From Dehalococcoidia bacterium (lineage in GTDB: Bacteria > Chloroflexota > Dehalococcoidia > CAUJGQ01): a stretch of DNA of 64,000 nucleotides. Location of the stretch: positions 1 through 64,000 of the forward strand of contig DATGEL010000078.1 in NCBI GenBank assembly GCA_035310145.1. The letters are read 5' to 3'. The position numbers were made by a program, and so were the translations under genes. Positions 33,817 through 43,018 of the stretch are shown here, piece after piece (positions within the stretch are counted from its first letter, which is position 1; each line of letters opens with the position of its first letter). Below the pieces are notes generated by a model. The model was not told the DNA's origin and searched no databases. It saw only the letters and a list, made by a program, of their open reading frames with translations.

Positions 33817-34257
33817 GTGGTTCAGGACAAGACTTTTCGCAGAACGAATCAGCGCTGGCGCGCGCCGGAGTTCGACCGATTGCTGCGCGCCGTGCGTCTT
33901 GAAGACGTGACCCCTCCGGCAGAGCGCTTCGCCGGCATCGCGCTCACGCTCGAGCGCAGCCGGCACAGTGTGCGGACGATGTGGTTGGAGCTGCGCGACG
34001 CGGGGCTGCGCGGCAAGGCCGCTGGGTCGCCGGCGGTCGCCGCGTACGTGCGCCGGCGTTTCCCCGCCGTCGCGCTGCCCGAGACCGAGTCGCTCGATGC
34101 GGCGATCGCCGCGTACCGAGAGGCGCGACGCCAGGCCGACGCGCTGCTGGAACGCGTCTTCGCGCTCGCCGGAAGGGACGCCGAGGCGCTGGCGGCGCTG
34201 CGCCAGGCATTGCAAGGCTCCGCTGCCGCGCCGCCGGAGATACGGCCGGCGGCGTAG
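33817..34257 (+). CDS. Small basic protein of unknown function
   Basis: 146 residues, Arg- and Ala-rich, not recognised. The middle part (FAGIALTLERSRHSVRTMWLELRDAGL, about 38-65) could fold as a helix-turn-helix, and the C-terminal half (about 90-135) is a charged helix (DAAIAAYREARRQADALLERVF). No membrane segment or signal. It begins with GTG downstream of the AT-rich promoter block and precedes pheS by 144 bp, separated by the pheS promoter. A DNA-binding role is a guess. Confidence 0.5.
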   Translation: MVQDKTFRRTNQRWRAPEFDRLLRAVRLEDVTPPAERFAGIALTLERSRHSVRTMWLELRDAGLRGKAAGSPAVAAYVRRRFPAVALPETESLDAAIAAYREARRQADALLERVFALAGRDAEALAALRQALQGSAAAPPEIRPAA

Positions 34258-34279
34258 GCCGGATGCATGGCCGGCCCGA

Positions 34280-34309
34280 TTGTGCCGTTGGGCATTCGAT
34301 TCATACAAT
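34280..34309 (+). promoter_or_regulatory. Predicted promoter of pheS
   Basis: TTGTGC (34280-34285) and TACAAT (34304-34309) are 18 bp apart. The transcript would have a leader of about 85 bases before the pheS ATG at 34402. No T-box or Phe-rich leader peptide was recognised in it. Confidence 0.5.
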
Positions 34310-34401
34310 GCATCCAGAACAGTGAACGACACGGACAGATGGCCGGGGCGATCGCTCCGGCCGTTCGCAATCCGCGCAGCGTCACTCCGCGGGAGCGGGC
34401 G

Positions 34402-35451
34402 ATGGTGATCGAGCAAGGTGGTATCGCCGCCGTCGTGGCGGAGGCGCGGGAAAAGCTCGCGGCCTGCCGCGACGAGCCGGAGCTTGAGCGCTGGCACACC
34501 GAGTTTCTCGGCCGCAAGGCGGGCAAGCTCAACGCGCTGACGCGCTCCGTCGGCACGCTTCCGCCCGATCAGCGCCGTGCGGCGGGGATCGCCGCAAACG
34601 CGGCGAACCGCGAGCTGGAGCAGGCGTATGAAGCCCGCGCCGAGAACTTCCGCCGCGCCCGCCTCGAAACATCGATCGCCGAGGGCAAGCTCGACGTGAC
34701 GTTGCCGGGACGCCGGCCGCAGATCGGCCGGCTGCATCCCGTGACGCAGACGCTGCGCGACCTGCTCGCCGCCCTCACCGACCTGGGCTTCCAGGTTGCC
34801 GAGGGGCCGGAAATCGAGACGGATTACTACAACTTTGAGATGCTGCGCATTCCGCAGGACCACCCGGCGCGCGACATGTGGGACACGCTGTGGCTCGACC
34901 CGCTGACCGAAGGCCGCCGGCCGTTGCTGCTGCGCACCCACACCTCGCCCAACCAGATCCGCGTGATGGAGCAGCGCCAGCCGCCGATCCGCATCGCCGT
35001 GCCGGGCAAGTGCTATCGCTTTGAAGCGGTAGACGCGAGCCACGAGTGGCAGCTCACCCAGATCGAAGGGTTGGCCGTGGACGAGGGCATCACGCTGGCC
35101 GATCTGAAGGGCACGCTGGGCGAGCTGGCGCGGCGCATGTTCGGCTCCGAGCGCCAGGTCATGCTGCGCCACGCCTACTTCCCCTTCGTCGAGCCGGGGG
35201 TGGAGATGGCCGTCGATTGCTTCGTCTGCGGCGGCACGGGCTGCGGCCTCTGCAAGGGCACCGGCTGGATCGAGATCCTGGGCGCGGGCATGGTGCACCC
35301 TGAGGTCTTGTCAGGTGTCGGCTACGACCCGGTGCGCTACACCGGCTTCGCGTGGGGGCTCGGTGTCGAGCGCGTGGCCATGCTGCGGTACGGCATCGAC
35401 GACATCCGCCACTTCTACGGCAACGATCTGCGCTTTCTGGAGCAGTTTTAG
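34402..35451 (+). CDS. pheS: Phenylalanine-tRNA ligase alpha subunit
   Basis: Catalytic subunit of the alpha2-beta2 synthetase that charges tRNA-Phe. The 349-residue protein has an N-terminal coiled coil (about 1-85), motif 2 and 3 regions of class II synthetases (RTHTSPNQIRVM; CYRFEAVDASHEWQLTQIEG; GFAWGLGVERVAML) and the substrate loop EGPEIETDYYNFEMLRIPQDHPARD. A CxxC-x4-CxxC insert (CFVCGGTGCGLC) near residue 275 may bind zinc, as in some bacterial homologues. ATG 34402 is preceded by GGGAG; earlier in-frame starts at 34267 and 34339 are less likely. Confidence 0.96.
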   Translation: MVIEQGGIAAVVAEAREKLAACRDEPELERWHTEFLGRKAGKLNALTRSVGTLPPDQRRAAGIAANAANRELEQAYEARAENFRRARLETSIAEGKLDVTLPGRRPQIGRLHPVTQTLRDLLAALTDLGFQVAEGPEIETDYYNFEMLRIPQDHPARDMWDTLWLDPLTEGRRPLLLRTHTSPNQIRVMEQRQPPIRIAVPGKCYRFEAVDASHEWQLTQIEGLAVDEGITLADLKGTLGELARRMFGSERQVMLRHAYFPFVEPGVEMAVDCFVCGGTGCGLCKGTGWIEILGAGMVHPEVLSGVGYDPVRYTGFAWGLGVERVAMLRYGIDDIRHFYGNDLRFLEQF

Positions 35452-35558
35452 ATCGCAGCCAACCGCATCTGGTCTCATTACCCGGTGCTGCGGGCTGGGG
35501 ATTGAAACGGGGTAGCCGTGCGCGTGCCTACAATCAAACGTGAGGAGAACGAGCCTCT

Positions 35559-37964
35559 GTGCGCATCTCGCTTGAGTGGCTGAAGGAGTACGTCGATCTG
35601 ACGCTGCCGCCCGAGCAACTTGCGCGGCGCATCACACTGGCGACGGCCGAGGTCGAGGAGATCATCGCGCCGCCGGCCTGGGAAGGCGTCTCCGTCGGCG
35701 CGGTCGAGACGTGCGAGCGCATCGCTGGCTCGGATCATCTCAGCTGCTGCACGGTGCGCGCGGCTGATGGCGTGCACCAGGTCGTCTGCGGGGCGCCGAA
35801 CGTGGCCGCCGGGCAGAAGATCGCCTACGCCGCGATCGGCGCCGAGCTGTTCAGCCCGCGCGCCGGCAAGCCGCAGAAGCTGAAGCCCGCAGTCATCATG
35901 AAGATCGAATCGGACGGCATGATCTGCTCGGAGATGGAGCTCGGCCTCTCCGAGAACCACGAGGGCATCCTCGTGCTGTCCGACGAGGCGCCCGTCGGCA
36001 CGCCGCTGCACGATTATCTCGGAGACACGGTGCTCGTGGCGGGAGCATGGGCGCACCGCGCGGACCTGCTCGCCATGCTCGGCATCGCCCGCGAGGTCGC
36101 GGCGCTCACCGGCCAAAGCGCGCGGGAGCCGGATTCCAGTTTCGAGGCGATGGGCGGCCCGATCGCGGGCACGCTTTCAGTCGAAATCGCCGACCCCGAC
36201 CTTTGCAACCGTTACGTCGCCGCCGTGATCGAAGGCGTCACGCTGGGTCCTTCGCCGTTGTGGCTGCAGCGCAGGCTCGAGGCCGCGGGCGTGCGCGCGA
36301 TCAGCAACGTGGTGGACATCACCAACTACGTGATGCTGGAGTTCGGCCAGCCGCTGCACGCCTTCGACTACGACACCGTGGAGGACAATCACGTGATCGT
36401 GCGCCGTGCCCGCGCGGGCGAACGCCTGACCACGCTCGACGGCGTCGATCGCGAGCTGACGCCCGACATGCTGCTGATCACCGATCCGGGCGGGCCGATC
36501 GGCCTCGCCGGCGTGATGGGCGGGGCGAACAGCGAAATCAGCGAGCGGACGAAGACGATCCTCCTCGAAGCGGCAAACTTCCACGGCATGAATATCCGCC
36601 GCACTTCGACGCGTTTGGGCCTGCGCAGCGAGGCGTCGTCGCGCTTCGAGAAGCAACTGCCGGCCGAGCTGGCGCTGAAGGCCGCGCGACGCGCCGTGCA
36701 ACTGATGGTCGAGCTGTGCGGTGGCATGGCGCGTGAGGGCTTCATCGACGTGTACCCCGTGCCGCAGCCGCCGCTGCGCATCGAACTGAGCGCGGCGCGG
36801 CTGCGCCAGGTGCTCGGCATCGAGGTTTCGACCGCCGACGTGACGCGCACGCTGCGGGCGCTCGGCTTCGGCTGCGAGTGGCAGGCACCCGATCGCTACC
36901 TGGTGGACGTGCCCTACTGGCGCATGGACGTGCGCATCGCCGACGACGTGGTCGAGGAGGTGATCCGCATCCTCGGCTTCGACCGCCTGCCGAGCACGAC
37001 GATCGCCGGCCGCATCCCCGAGCTGCTGCCGCAGCCGCGCCGCCTGCTGCGCGAGCGGGTGAAGGACGTCCTCGTCGCCGCCGGCGCGCAGGAGATCATC
37101 ACCTATTCGGCCGTGAGCGAGGAGCTGCTGCGCAAGGTCACGCCTGCCGAGGACCTGGCGATCCTGCAGCCGCTGCGCATCGTCAACCCGCTCAGCGCCG
37201 AGCACGAGCTGATGCGCACCAGCCTGCGCGGCTCGCTGCTGGCAACGCTGGCCGACAACCTGCGCCTGCGCCGCCCGGCGCTCTCGCTGTTCGAAACCGC
37301 GGTCGTCTATCTGCCCGCAGAGGATCGCACGAAGCTGCCGGAGGAGCGCGAGACCCTTATCGGCGCGATCTGCGGTGAGCGGCTGGACCGCTGGGGGCAC
37401 GCCGGGGGCGAGCCTCTCGATTTCTTCGATGCCAAGGGCCTAATCGAAGCGCTGGACGAACGGCTGCGCATCGGCCTGAGTTACCACGCGGCTGCGGACA
37501 CGATCCTGATCGACGGCCGCGCCGCGGAAGTCCGCGCCGGCGAGCAGGCGGTGGGCGTCGTCGGCCAGGTGCATCCCGACGTGCTGGCGCGCTTCGGCAT
37601 CGAGCGCGACGTCTTCCTCTATGAGCTGAATCTCGCCGCGCTGCTGCCACTGGTGATGGCGATCCCCGGCTACGCGCCGATTTCGCGCTTCCCCGCCGTT
37701 GTGCAGGATCTGGCGCTCGTCGTCAACGAGGATGTGCCGGCGGCCGATCTGCTCGCCGCCATTGCGCGGTCGAAAGCGGTCTCGCAGGTCACATTGTTCG
37801 ACGAGTACCGCGGCGATCGCATCGGCGCAGGCAAGAAGTCGCTCGCCTTCTCCGTCAGCTACCAGGCGCCAGATCGGACGCTCACCGACGCCGATGCGGC
37901 CAGGGAGCAGGAGCGCATCCTGCGCAGCCTCGGCCACCAGTTCGGCGCGGAGCTGCGCCGGTAG
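35559..37964 (+). CDS. pheT: Phenylalanine-tRNA ligase beta subunit
   Basis: Holds tRNA-Phe and edits mischarged Tyr. The 801-residue protein has, in order, the N-terminal MRISLEWLKEYVDL block, the EMAP-like tRNA-binding domain (about 40-155, VVCGAPNVAAGQKIAYA), the B3/4 editing domain (ISNVVDITNYVMLEFGQPLHAFD), the B5 domain (about 405-475), a class II-like core (LRIVNPLSAEHELMRTSLR) and the C-terminal anticodon-binding FDX-ACB domain (about 708-800). Starts at GTG with GAGGAG upstream. The 107-bp gap after pheS holds TACAAT at 35529, possibly an internal promoter. Confidence 0.96.
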   Translation: MRISLEWLKEYVDLTLPPEQLARRITLATAEVEEIIAPPAWEGVSVGAVETCERIAGSDHLSCCTVRAADGVHQVVCGAPNVAAGQKIAYAAIGAELFSPRAGKPQKLKPAVIMKIESDGMICSEMELGLSENHEGILVLSDEAPVGTPLHDYLGDTVLVAGAWAHRADLLAMLGIAREVAALTGQSAREPDSSFEAMGGPIAGTLSVEIADPDLCNRYVAAVIEGVTLGPSPLWLQRRLEAAGVRAISNVVDITNYVMLEFGQPLHAFDYDTVEDNHVIVRRARAGERLTTLDGVDRELTPDMLLITDPGGPIGLAGVMGGANSEISERTKTILLEAANFHGMNIRRTSTRLGLRSEASSRFEKQLPAELALKAARRAVQLMVELCGGMAREGFIDVYPVPQPPLRIELSAARLRQVLGIEVSTADVTRTLRALGFGCEWQAPDRYLVDVPYWRMDVRIADDVVEEVIRILGFDRLPSTTIAGRIPELLPQPRRLLRERVKDVLVAAGAQEIITYSAVSEELLRKVTPAEDLAILQPLRIVNPLSAEHELMRTSLRGSLLATLADNLRLRRPALSLFETAVVYLPAEDRTKLPEERETLIGAICGERLDRWGHAGGEPLDFFDAKGLIEALDERLRIGLSYHAAADTILIDGRAAEVRAGEQAVGVVGQVHPDVLARFGIERDVFLYELNLAALLPLVMAIPGYAPISRFPAVVQDLALVVNEDVPAADLLAAIARSKAVSQVTLFDEYRGDRIGAGKKSLAFSVSYQAPDRTLTDADAAREQERILRSLGHQFGAELRR

Positions 37965-38060
37965 CGTCGCACTGCGCGGCAAGCGCCGGCCGCGCTCGCC
38001 CGGTGCCGACGGGTTGAATTCGGCGGCCGCGAGCGGGCGCAATCCCATGCATAGCGGCGG

Positions 38061-38993
38061 CTACGCCGTGGCCGCGGCCTCCTTCGGCGCGAACTCGTTG
38101 CGCAGGCCCTGCGCGAGCGTCTGCGGCACGACCCGTGCGAGTTCATCTACGGTCCACATATCGCCGGGCGCGAAGATCGTGCGCTCGGGCACCGGCTCTG
38201 AGTAGAGCGATACCTGGTTGCCGCGCACCATGAAGGTGCGTCCGTTGATGTTCTGCGCCTCATCCGTGGCGAGATAGACAACCATCGGCGCCACCGCCTC
38301 GGGTTTCAGCTCGGCCAGCGTGTTGGAGCCGGCGCGGGTGACGCCCGCCGCGGCCGAGCGCCGCGCCGCCTCGGCCACCTCCGGACTGAGCGTGAGGCGT
38401 GTACCGGCGGTCGGGCGGATGGCGTTGCAGGTGGCGCCGTAGCGGCCGAGGTCACGCGCCACCGTGCGTGTCAGGCCGACGATCCCCTCTTTGGCCGCGC
38501 TGTAGTTCGCCTGGCCCATGTTGCCGAGGCCGGAGGTGGACGAGGTGTTGATGATGCGGCCCGATCGCTGCTGGCGGAAGATCACGCCGGCCGCCTTGAT
38601 CGTGGTGAAGTGGCCCTTCAGATGCACGTCGACGACCGCGTCCCACTCTTCTTCGGACATGTTGAAGACCATGCGGTCGCGCAGGATGCCGGCGTTGTTG
38701 ACGAGGATGTCGAGCCGCCCGAACGTGTCGAGCGCCGTCTTCACCATGCTCTCGCCGCCCTGCATCTCCGCGACGTTGGCGTAGTTGGCGACGGCGCGAC
38801 CGCCGGCGGCCTTGATCTCGGCCACCACCTGGTCGGCGGGCCCGCCGTCGTGCCCCGTGCCGTCCACGTTGCCGCCCAGGTCGTTCACGACGACCGCGGC
38901 GCCCTCCGCCGCCAGCAGCATTGCCTCCGCGCGGCCGATCCCGCGCCCCGCGCCCGTGACAATCGCGACCTTGCCCGCAAGCCTGTTCCCCAT
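38061..38993 (-). CDS. Short-chain dehydrogenase/reductase, peroxisomal MFE-2-like
   Basis: A 310-residue NAD(P)-dependent SDR resembling the dehydrogenase part of multifunctional enzyme type 2, which oxidises 3-hydroxyacyl-CoA. Seen: cofactor motif TGAGRGIGRAEAMLLAAEG, VNDLGGNVDGTG (typical of the MFE-2 group), NNAGILRD, catalytic TSSTSG and YSAAKEG, and a C-terminal extension beyond the usual 250 residues (FMVRGNQVSLYSEP). ATG 38993 has GGAAAGGAAAC upstream. It is 143 bp downstream of the DUF35 gene on the same strand and fits as the 3-hydroxyacyl-CoA step of the neighbouring cluster. Confidence 0.9.
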   Translation of the reverse strand: MGNRLAGKVAIVTGAGRGIGRAEAMLLAAEGAAVVVNDLGGNVDGTGHDGGPADQVVAEIKAAGGRAVANYANVAEMQGGESMVKTALDTFGRLDILVNNAGILRDRMVFNMSEEEWDAVVDVHLKGHFTTIKAAGVIFRQQRSGRIINTSSTSGLGNMGQANYSAAKEGIVGLTRTVARDLGRYGATCNAIRPTAGTRLTLSPEVAEAARRSAAAGVTRAGSNTLAELKPEAVAPMVVYLATDEAQNINGRTFMVRGNQVSLYSEPVPERTIFAPGDMWTVDELARVVPQTLAQGLRNEFAPKEAAATA

Positions 38994-39136
38994 GATCCGT
39001 TTCCTTTCCGCCCGTTGTCTGCGTAACCCTGGTGGAATCAGCGCACCGGCCCGCCGAACTGTCCGAGACGACACCGGCCGGGGGCTCGCTCCCCAACGAT
39101 ACGAACGCGGGCACGAGCGGGCAAGCGATGCGCGGC

Positions 39137-39550
39137 TCAGGCGCTCGCGGCCGGGCGGAAGCGGGGGATCGTGATCTCGTCCGTCGCCTGCTCGAAGGTC
39201 ACCTCGACCGCCAGCCCTTCGCGAAGCGCGTCGTTCTCAATGCCGACGATGTTGGTGTAGAGTCGTGGACCTTCTTCCAGCTCCACCAGCGCGACGTTGT
39301 AGGGCAGCTCGTCCTTGAAACCTGCGTAGTAGAGCTGGTGAAAGACCGTCCACGACCAGATGCGCCCTCGGCCCGAGAGCAGTTCCCAGCTCGCTTCGGG
39401 CGAGAGGCAGCGCGTGCAGGTCGGGCCCGGTGGAAAGCGCAGGTGGCCGCAACCGGCGCAGCGCTGCATGCGCAGCTCATGCTGCTGTGCGGCCTCCCAG
39501 AACGGCCGGCTCCAGACATCGGGCTCAGGCAGCGGTTTCGCGTAGGTCAT
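39137..39550 (-). CDS. DUF35/OB-fold zinc-ribbon protein, partner of the thiolase-like enzyme
   Basis: A 137-residue protein with an N-terminal rubredoxin-like zinc ribbon (Cys31, Cys34, Cys45, Cys48: CAGCGH and CTRC) and a C-terminal OB fold (about 60-130, YNVALVELEEGPRLYTNIVG). DUF35 proteins act as obligatory partners of SCP2-type thiolases, hydratases or HMG-CoA synthases, feeding or binding the acyl-CoA. It starts six bases after the thiolase-like stop, so a heteromeric complex of the two is very likely. Confidence 0.9.
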   Translation of the reverse strand: MTYAKPLPEPDVWSRPFWEAAQQHELRMQRCAGCGHLRFPPGPTCTRCLSPEASWELLSGRGRIWSWTVFHQLYYAGFKDELPYNVALVELEEGPRLYTNIVGIENDALREGLAVEVTFEQATDEITIPRFRPAASA

Positions 39551-39555
39551 CGGCT

Positions 39556-40662
39556 TCACCGCGTGTAGATGATCGAGACGCTGCAGGGCGTGGCGCAGAG
39601 AAACTGCGCGACGTTGCAGCCGGCCACCTGGCGCGGCCCGCATTCGCCGCGCACCTGGCGCACCGCCTCGACGTTCAAGCCCCAGCCCTGCATGTAGCTC
39701 TCGGAGAGATGGCCGCCCGAAGTGTTGGCCGGCAGGGCGCCGCTCAGCCGCAGCCTGCCGTTTTCCACGAAGCGGCCGCCTTCGCCCTGCGCGCAGAAGC
39801 CGAAGCCCTCCAGAGAGAAAACCACGGTGGGCGTGAAGTTGTCGTAGATCTGCAGCACGTCGACGGCCTCGCGGCCGAGGCCAGCCATCGCATACACCCG
39901 CTCGGCGCACTGCTGCATCGCGCCGAACCAGAAGTCGTCCGGGCAGGTGCTGGCGGCGCGGTAGTCGTCGGCGCGGGCCATGCCGGCGATGTAGACCGGG
40001 GGCTTGCGCAGATCCCGCGCCCGCTCGGCGCTGGTCAGGATCAGCGCCACACCGCCGTCGTTGATCAGGCAGTAGTCGAACAGCCCCAGCGGCTCGGCGA
40101 TGTAGCGGGCGTTGCGGTGATCTTCCAGCGAGATCGGCCGCTTCATCACGGCGTTGGGGTTGAGCAGCGCGTGTTCACGGAAGGTAACGGCGATCTGGCC
40201 GAGCTGCTCGGTGGTGCTGCCGTAGCGCAGCATGTGCTTACGCCACAGCAGCGCGTGCTGCGCGCCGGGAGAGGTCATCCCCCACGGCGCCCAGAAGCTC
40301 GGGTCGCCGCCGTAGTAGACGCGGCGCGAGCGGCCGTTGTTGCCGTAGACCAGCGCCACGGTGCTCGCCATGCCGCAGGCGATCGCCATCACCGCCGCCT
40401 CGATCGAGATGCCGCTCATCCGCCCTTCGGCGGGGAACTGGGCGCCCCAGCGCGGCGAGATGCCGGTCATTTCGCCGAAGCGGGCGTAGTGCGGCACGCG
40501 GTTGACGACGAGGCCGTCGATCTCGTTCGCGCGCAGGCCGGCGTCGTCCAGCGCGTTGCGAAGCGCCTCGGCGGCGAGGCCGTTGGCGTCGCTCTCGGGA
40601 AAGTTTCCGAAGCGGCTGCTGCCGACGCCGACCACGGCCACCCGCCGCGACAGCTCGCTCAC
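39556..40662 (-). CDS. Thiolase-fold lipid-transfer-like protein without the nucleophilic Cys
   Basis: A 368-residue thiolase-superfamily protein of the SCP2/Ltp type. Seen: VAVVGVGSSRFGNFPESDANGLAAEALRNAL region at the start, NDGGVALILTSAERARDL, LQIYDNFTPTVVFSLEGFGF and the C-terminal SGGHLSESYMQGWGLNVEAVRQVRGECG. The CxS/TG segment that carries the acyl-accepting Cys is replaced by MSGISIEAAVMAIACG, so ordinary thiolysis is unlikely. Relatives such as Ltp2 use tyrosines for retro-aldol cleavage with a DUF35 partner. Starts with GTG overlapping the upstream CoA-transferase stop. Confidence 0.88.
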   Translation of the reverse strand: MSELSRRVAVVGVGSSRFGNFPESDANGLAAEALRNALDDAGLRANEIDGLVVNRVPHYARFGEMTGISPRWGAQFPAEGRMSGISIEAAVMAIACGMASTVALVYGNNGRSRRVYYGGDPSFWAPWGMTSPGAQHALLWRKHMLRYGSTTEQLGQIAVTFREHALLNPNAVMKRPISLEDHRNARYIAEPLGLFDYCLINDGGVALILTSAERARDLRKPPVYIAGMARADDYRAASTCPDDFWFGAMQQCAERVYAMAGLGREAVDVLQIYDNFTPTVVFSLEGFGFCAQGEGGRFVENGRLRLSGALPANTSGGHLSESYMQGWGLNVEAVRQVRGECGPRQVAGCNVAQFLCATPCSVSIIYTR

Positions 40663-41828
40663 GGCCGCGCCTCGCTCGACGCGATCTCGCGCAGGATCTC
40701 GGCGGTGTGCTCACCGAGACGTGGCGCAGGGCGGCGAATCGAGGCAGGCGTCTCCGAAAACTCCCAGGGCGGCGCGAGCACGCGCAGCGGCCCGATGCCG
40801 GGCTGCTCGATCTCCTGCACCATGCCCAGGTGCTGCACCTGCGGCAGCGCGACGAGCTGCGCGTAGTCGTTCATCGGGAAACAGGTGCCGCCGAGGCGCT
40901 CCACAATCGCGGTCACCTGCGCCGTGGTGAAGGCGGCGAAGGCCCGCTCCCAGAGATGCTTGACCTCGTGCGCGTGGCGGCCGGTGCCGCCCGCCGTGTC
41001 CCGCTCAAGCAGCGGGTAGAGCGGATCGTCCCGCACCCACTCCATGTCCAGCTCGCGCAGCAACGCGTCGAAGCGCTCGCGCTCCATGCGCGCCAGCGAG
41101 AAGAAGATCGCCCCGTCCTTGCAGCGGTAGCCTTGGTCCGGCGGCTTGACGTAGCTGTCGAGGTGGAAGCCCCACCACTCGTCGGGATTGGAGAGAGCGA
41201 CCCAGAGCGTGGAGCGCATCGCCAGCATGCTGCCGAACAGCGAGACGTCGATGCGCTGTCCGAGGCCGCTCTGCTCGCGTTCGAGCAGCGCGGCGCAGAT
41301 CGCCTGCACGGCATAGTTGGCGGCGTACATGCTGGCGACGTCCGTGCCCAGCCGCACCGGCTCCTCGCCGATATGCCCGAGCGAGGACGTGGCCTCGGAG
41401 AGCAATTGCGCCGGCAGCTCGCCCGCCGGCCGGTTCGCCCATGGCCCGCGGTCGCCGTAGCCGGATATTTGACAGCAGACCAGCCGCTGATTGAAGGCCG
41501 CCATCGCGTCATAGCCGAGTTCGGGAGCCGGCAGACGGTTCGCATCGATCACGGCCACATCCGCATTCGCGAGCAGCCCGCGCGCTGACTCGATCCCGCC
41601 CGGCTTGGCCAGATCGAGGACCACGCCGCGCTTGTTGCGGTTCAGGCTGAGGAAGACGGCGCTTGTATCGCCCCGCAGCGGCGGACCCCAGCCGCGGGCG
41701 CGGTCACCCGCCGGCGGCTCGATCTTGATGACATCTGCTCCGGCATCGCCCAACGCCATCGCGCAGTATGGCCCGGCCACGCCCTCGGCGAGCTCGACCA
41801 CGCGATAGCCGTCCAGCGGCCCGCTCAT
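40659..41828 (-). CDS. Class III (CaiB/BaiF) CoA-transferase subunit, catalytic Asp position lost
   Basis: A 389-residue class III CoA-transferase-fold protein: VVELAEGVAGPYCAMALGDAGADVIKIEPP, NRNKRGVVLDL, ISGYGDRGPWANRPAGE and YAANYAVQAICAALLEREQSGLGQRIDVSL. Counting back from the invariant TGxGQ-type motif, the site of the catalytic aspartate is Ser in SMYAANY; the nearest Asp is three residues earlier. Its start overlaps the stop of the next CoA-transferase gene (ATGA) and its stop overlaps the thiolase-like start. It resembles the N-terminal half of the divergent fused protein and is probably the non-catalytic subunit of a heteromer. Confidence 0.88.
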   Translation of the reverse strand: MSGPLDGYRVVELAEGVAGPYCAMALGDAGADVIKIEPPAGDRARGWGPPLRGDTSAVFLSLNRNKRGVVLDLAKPGGIESARGLLANADVAVIDANRLPAPELGYDAMAAFNQRLVCCQISGYGDRGPWANRPAGELPAQLLSEATSSLGHIGEEPVRLGTDVASMYAANYAVQAICAALLEREQSGLGQRIDVSLFGSMLAMRSTLWVALSNPDEWWGFHLDSYVKPPDQGYRCKDGAIFFSLARMERERFDALLRELDMEWVRDDPLYPLLERDTAGGTGRHAHEVKHLWERAFAAFTTAQVTAIVERLGGTCFPMNDYAQLVALPQVQHLGMVQEIEQPGIGPLRVLAPPWEFSETPASIRRPAPRLGEHTAEILREIASSEARP

Positions 41829-43018
41829 GACGAGCCCGCCTGGGCGCCGGCCGGCGCGGCGTTGAGCTTGCGCTCCAGCTCGTCCAAGATCTCGCCGGTG
41901 TGCTCGCCGGGCATGGGCGTGCCGCGCCAGGCTGCCGGCGTGCGGGAGAAGTGCCAGGGCGGCCCGCCGGTCCAGACGCGCCCCCAGGCCGAGGTCTCGA
42001 CCTCGAGCAAATACTCGTTCTCGACCGACTGGCGATGCTGGCGCAACTGCTCGAAACGCAGCGGATAGCCGCAGGGCACGCCGGCGTGGGCCAGCTTCAT
42101 CATCCAGTAGAACTGCGGCTTTGCACGGAAAACCGGCTGCAGCAGCGCCGCCAGATCGTCGCGATGTCGCACACGCTCGGCGTTCGTGGCGAAGCGGGGG
42201 TCGGCGGCCAGCTCCGGCCGCTCGATCGCGGCGCAGAAGGCCCGCCACTCGTCCTCGCTCGTGACGGAGACGCCGAGCCACTGCTGATCTTCGCAGAGAA
42301 AGCACTGGTCGGGCGCGGTGGCGTATGCCGCGCTGCCAAGCGGCACGTGCAGTGCGCCCGTCGCCAGGTACTCGGCCAGCCGCGCCGTTTGCAGCGCCGC
42401 GGCCGCGCGAATCATCGGCACTTCGACCTTCTGACCACGGCCGGTGCGTCGTCGCGCCAGCAATGCCATGAGGATCGCCTGCGCCGCGTAGTTGCCGGTC
42501 GTCGCGTCCATCTGCGTGAAATGCCGGTAGATTTCGCGCTCGCCGCCGCGCGGACCGTTTGTGGACCAGAAGCCGCTGACGTACTGCATCTGCGTGTCGG
42601 CGCCGGGGCGCTCGGCCATCGGGCCGCTTTCGCCCCAGCCGGTGACCGAGCAGTAGACCAGGCGCGGATTGATCGCGCGCACCGTCTCATAGCCGAGACC
42701 AAGGCGATCTCCCACACCGGGGCGCATGTTGATCAGGAAGGCATCGCAGGTTTGCAGCAGTTCGTACGCGGTGGCGCGGTCGCGCGTGGCCTTGAGGTCG
42801 AGGAAGAGGCCGCGCTTGTTCATGTTCCAGGTGATGTAGCCGATCGAGGTGCCGTCGATCGTTGGCGGCACGCCGGCGCCAAGCGACGACCAGAGCACCC
42901 CCGGCTGCTCGATGTGGATCACGTCGGCGCCCATGCTGCCGAGCTGCATCGAGGCCCACGGCCCGACCATCCACATCGTCAGGTCGAAGATGCGCAGGCC
43001 GGCCAGCGGTCCGGGCAT
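41825..43018 (-). CDS. Class III (CaiB/BaiF) CoA-transferase subunit with catalytic Asp
   Basis: A 397-residue CoA-transferase, first gene of the minus-strand operon. Seen: LRIFDLTMWMVGPWASMQLGSMGADVIHIEQP, NMNKRGLFLDLKATRD, GWGESGPMAERPGADTQM, and HFTQMDATTGNYAAQAILMALLARRR with the aspartate in the canonical place before RTGRGQ. It resembles the C-terminal half of the fused protein at 43.2 kb (DLT...VGP start). Likely moves CoA from a donor such as succinyl-CoA to an organic acid. The ATG lies inside a dispersed repeat that also supplies the GGGTGAGG ribosome binding site. Confidence 0.9.
   Translation of the reverse strand: MPGPLAGLRIFDLTMWMVGPWASMQLGSMGADVIHIEQPGVLWSSLGAGVPPTIDGTSIGYITWNMNKRGLFLDLKATRDRATAYELLQTCDAFLINMRPGVGDRLGLGYETVRAINPRLVYCSVTGWGESGPMAERPGADTQMQYVSGFWSTNGPRGGEREIYRHFTQMDATTGNYAAQAILMALLARRRTGRGQKVEVPMIRAAAALQTARLAEYLATGALHVPLGSAAYATAPDQCFLCEDQQWLGVSVTSEDEWRAFCAAIERPELAADPRFATNAERVRHRDDLAALLQPVFRAKPQFYWMMKLAHAGVPCGYPLRFEQLRQHRQSVENEYLLEVETSAWGRVWTGGPPWHFSRTPAAWRGTPMPGEHTGEILDELERKLNAAPAGAQAGSS

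Noticed and set aside
35491-35510. GGGGATTGAAAC between pheS and pheT, similar to the end of some CRISPR repeats
   Set aside because: Single copy with no second repeat or spacer spacing and no cas gene in the window.
35502-35534. Possible pheT promoter TTGAAA ... TACAAT
   Set aside because: The spacer would be 21 bp, longer than any other promoter accepted here, and pheT can be read from the pheS transcript.
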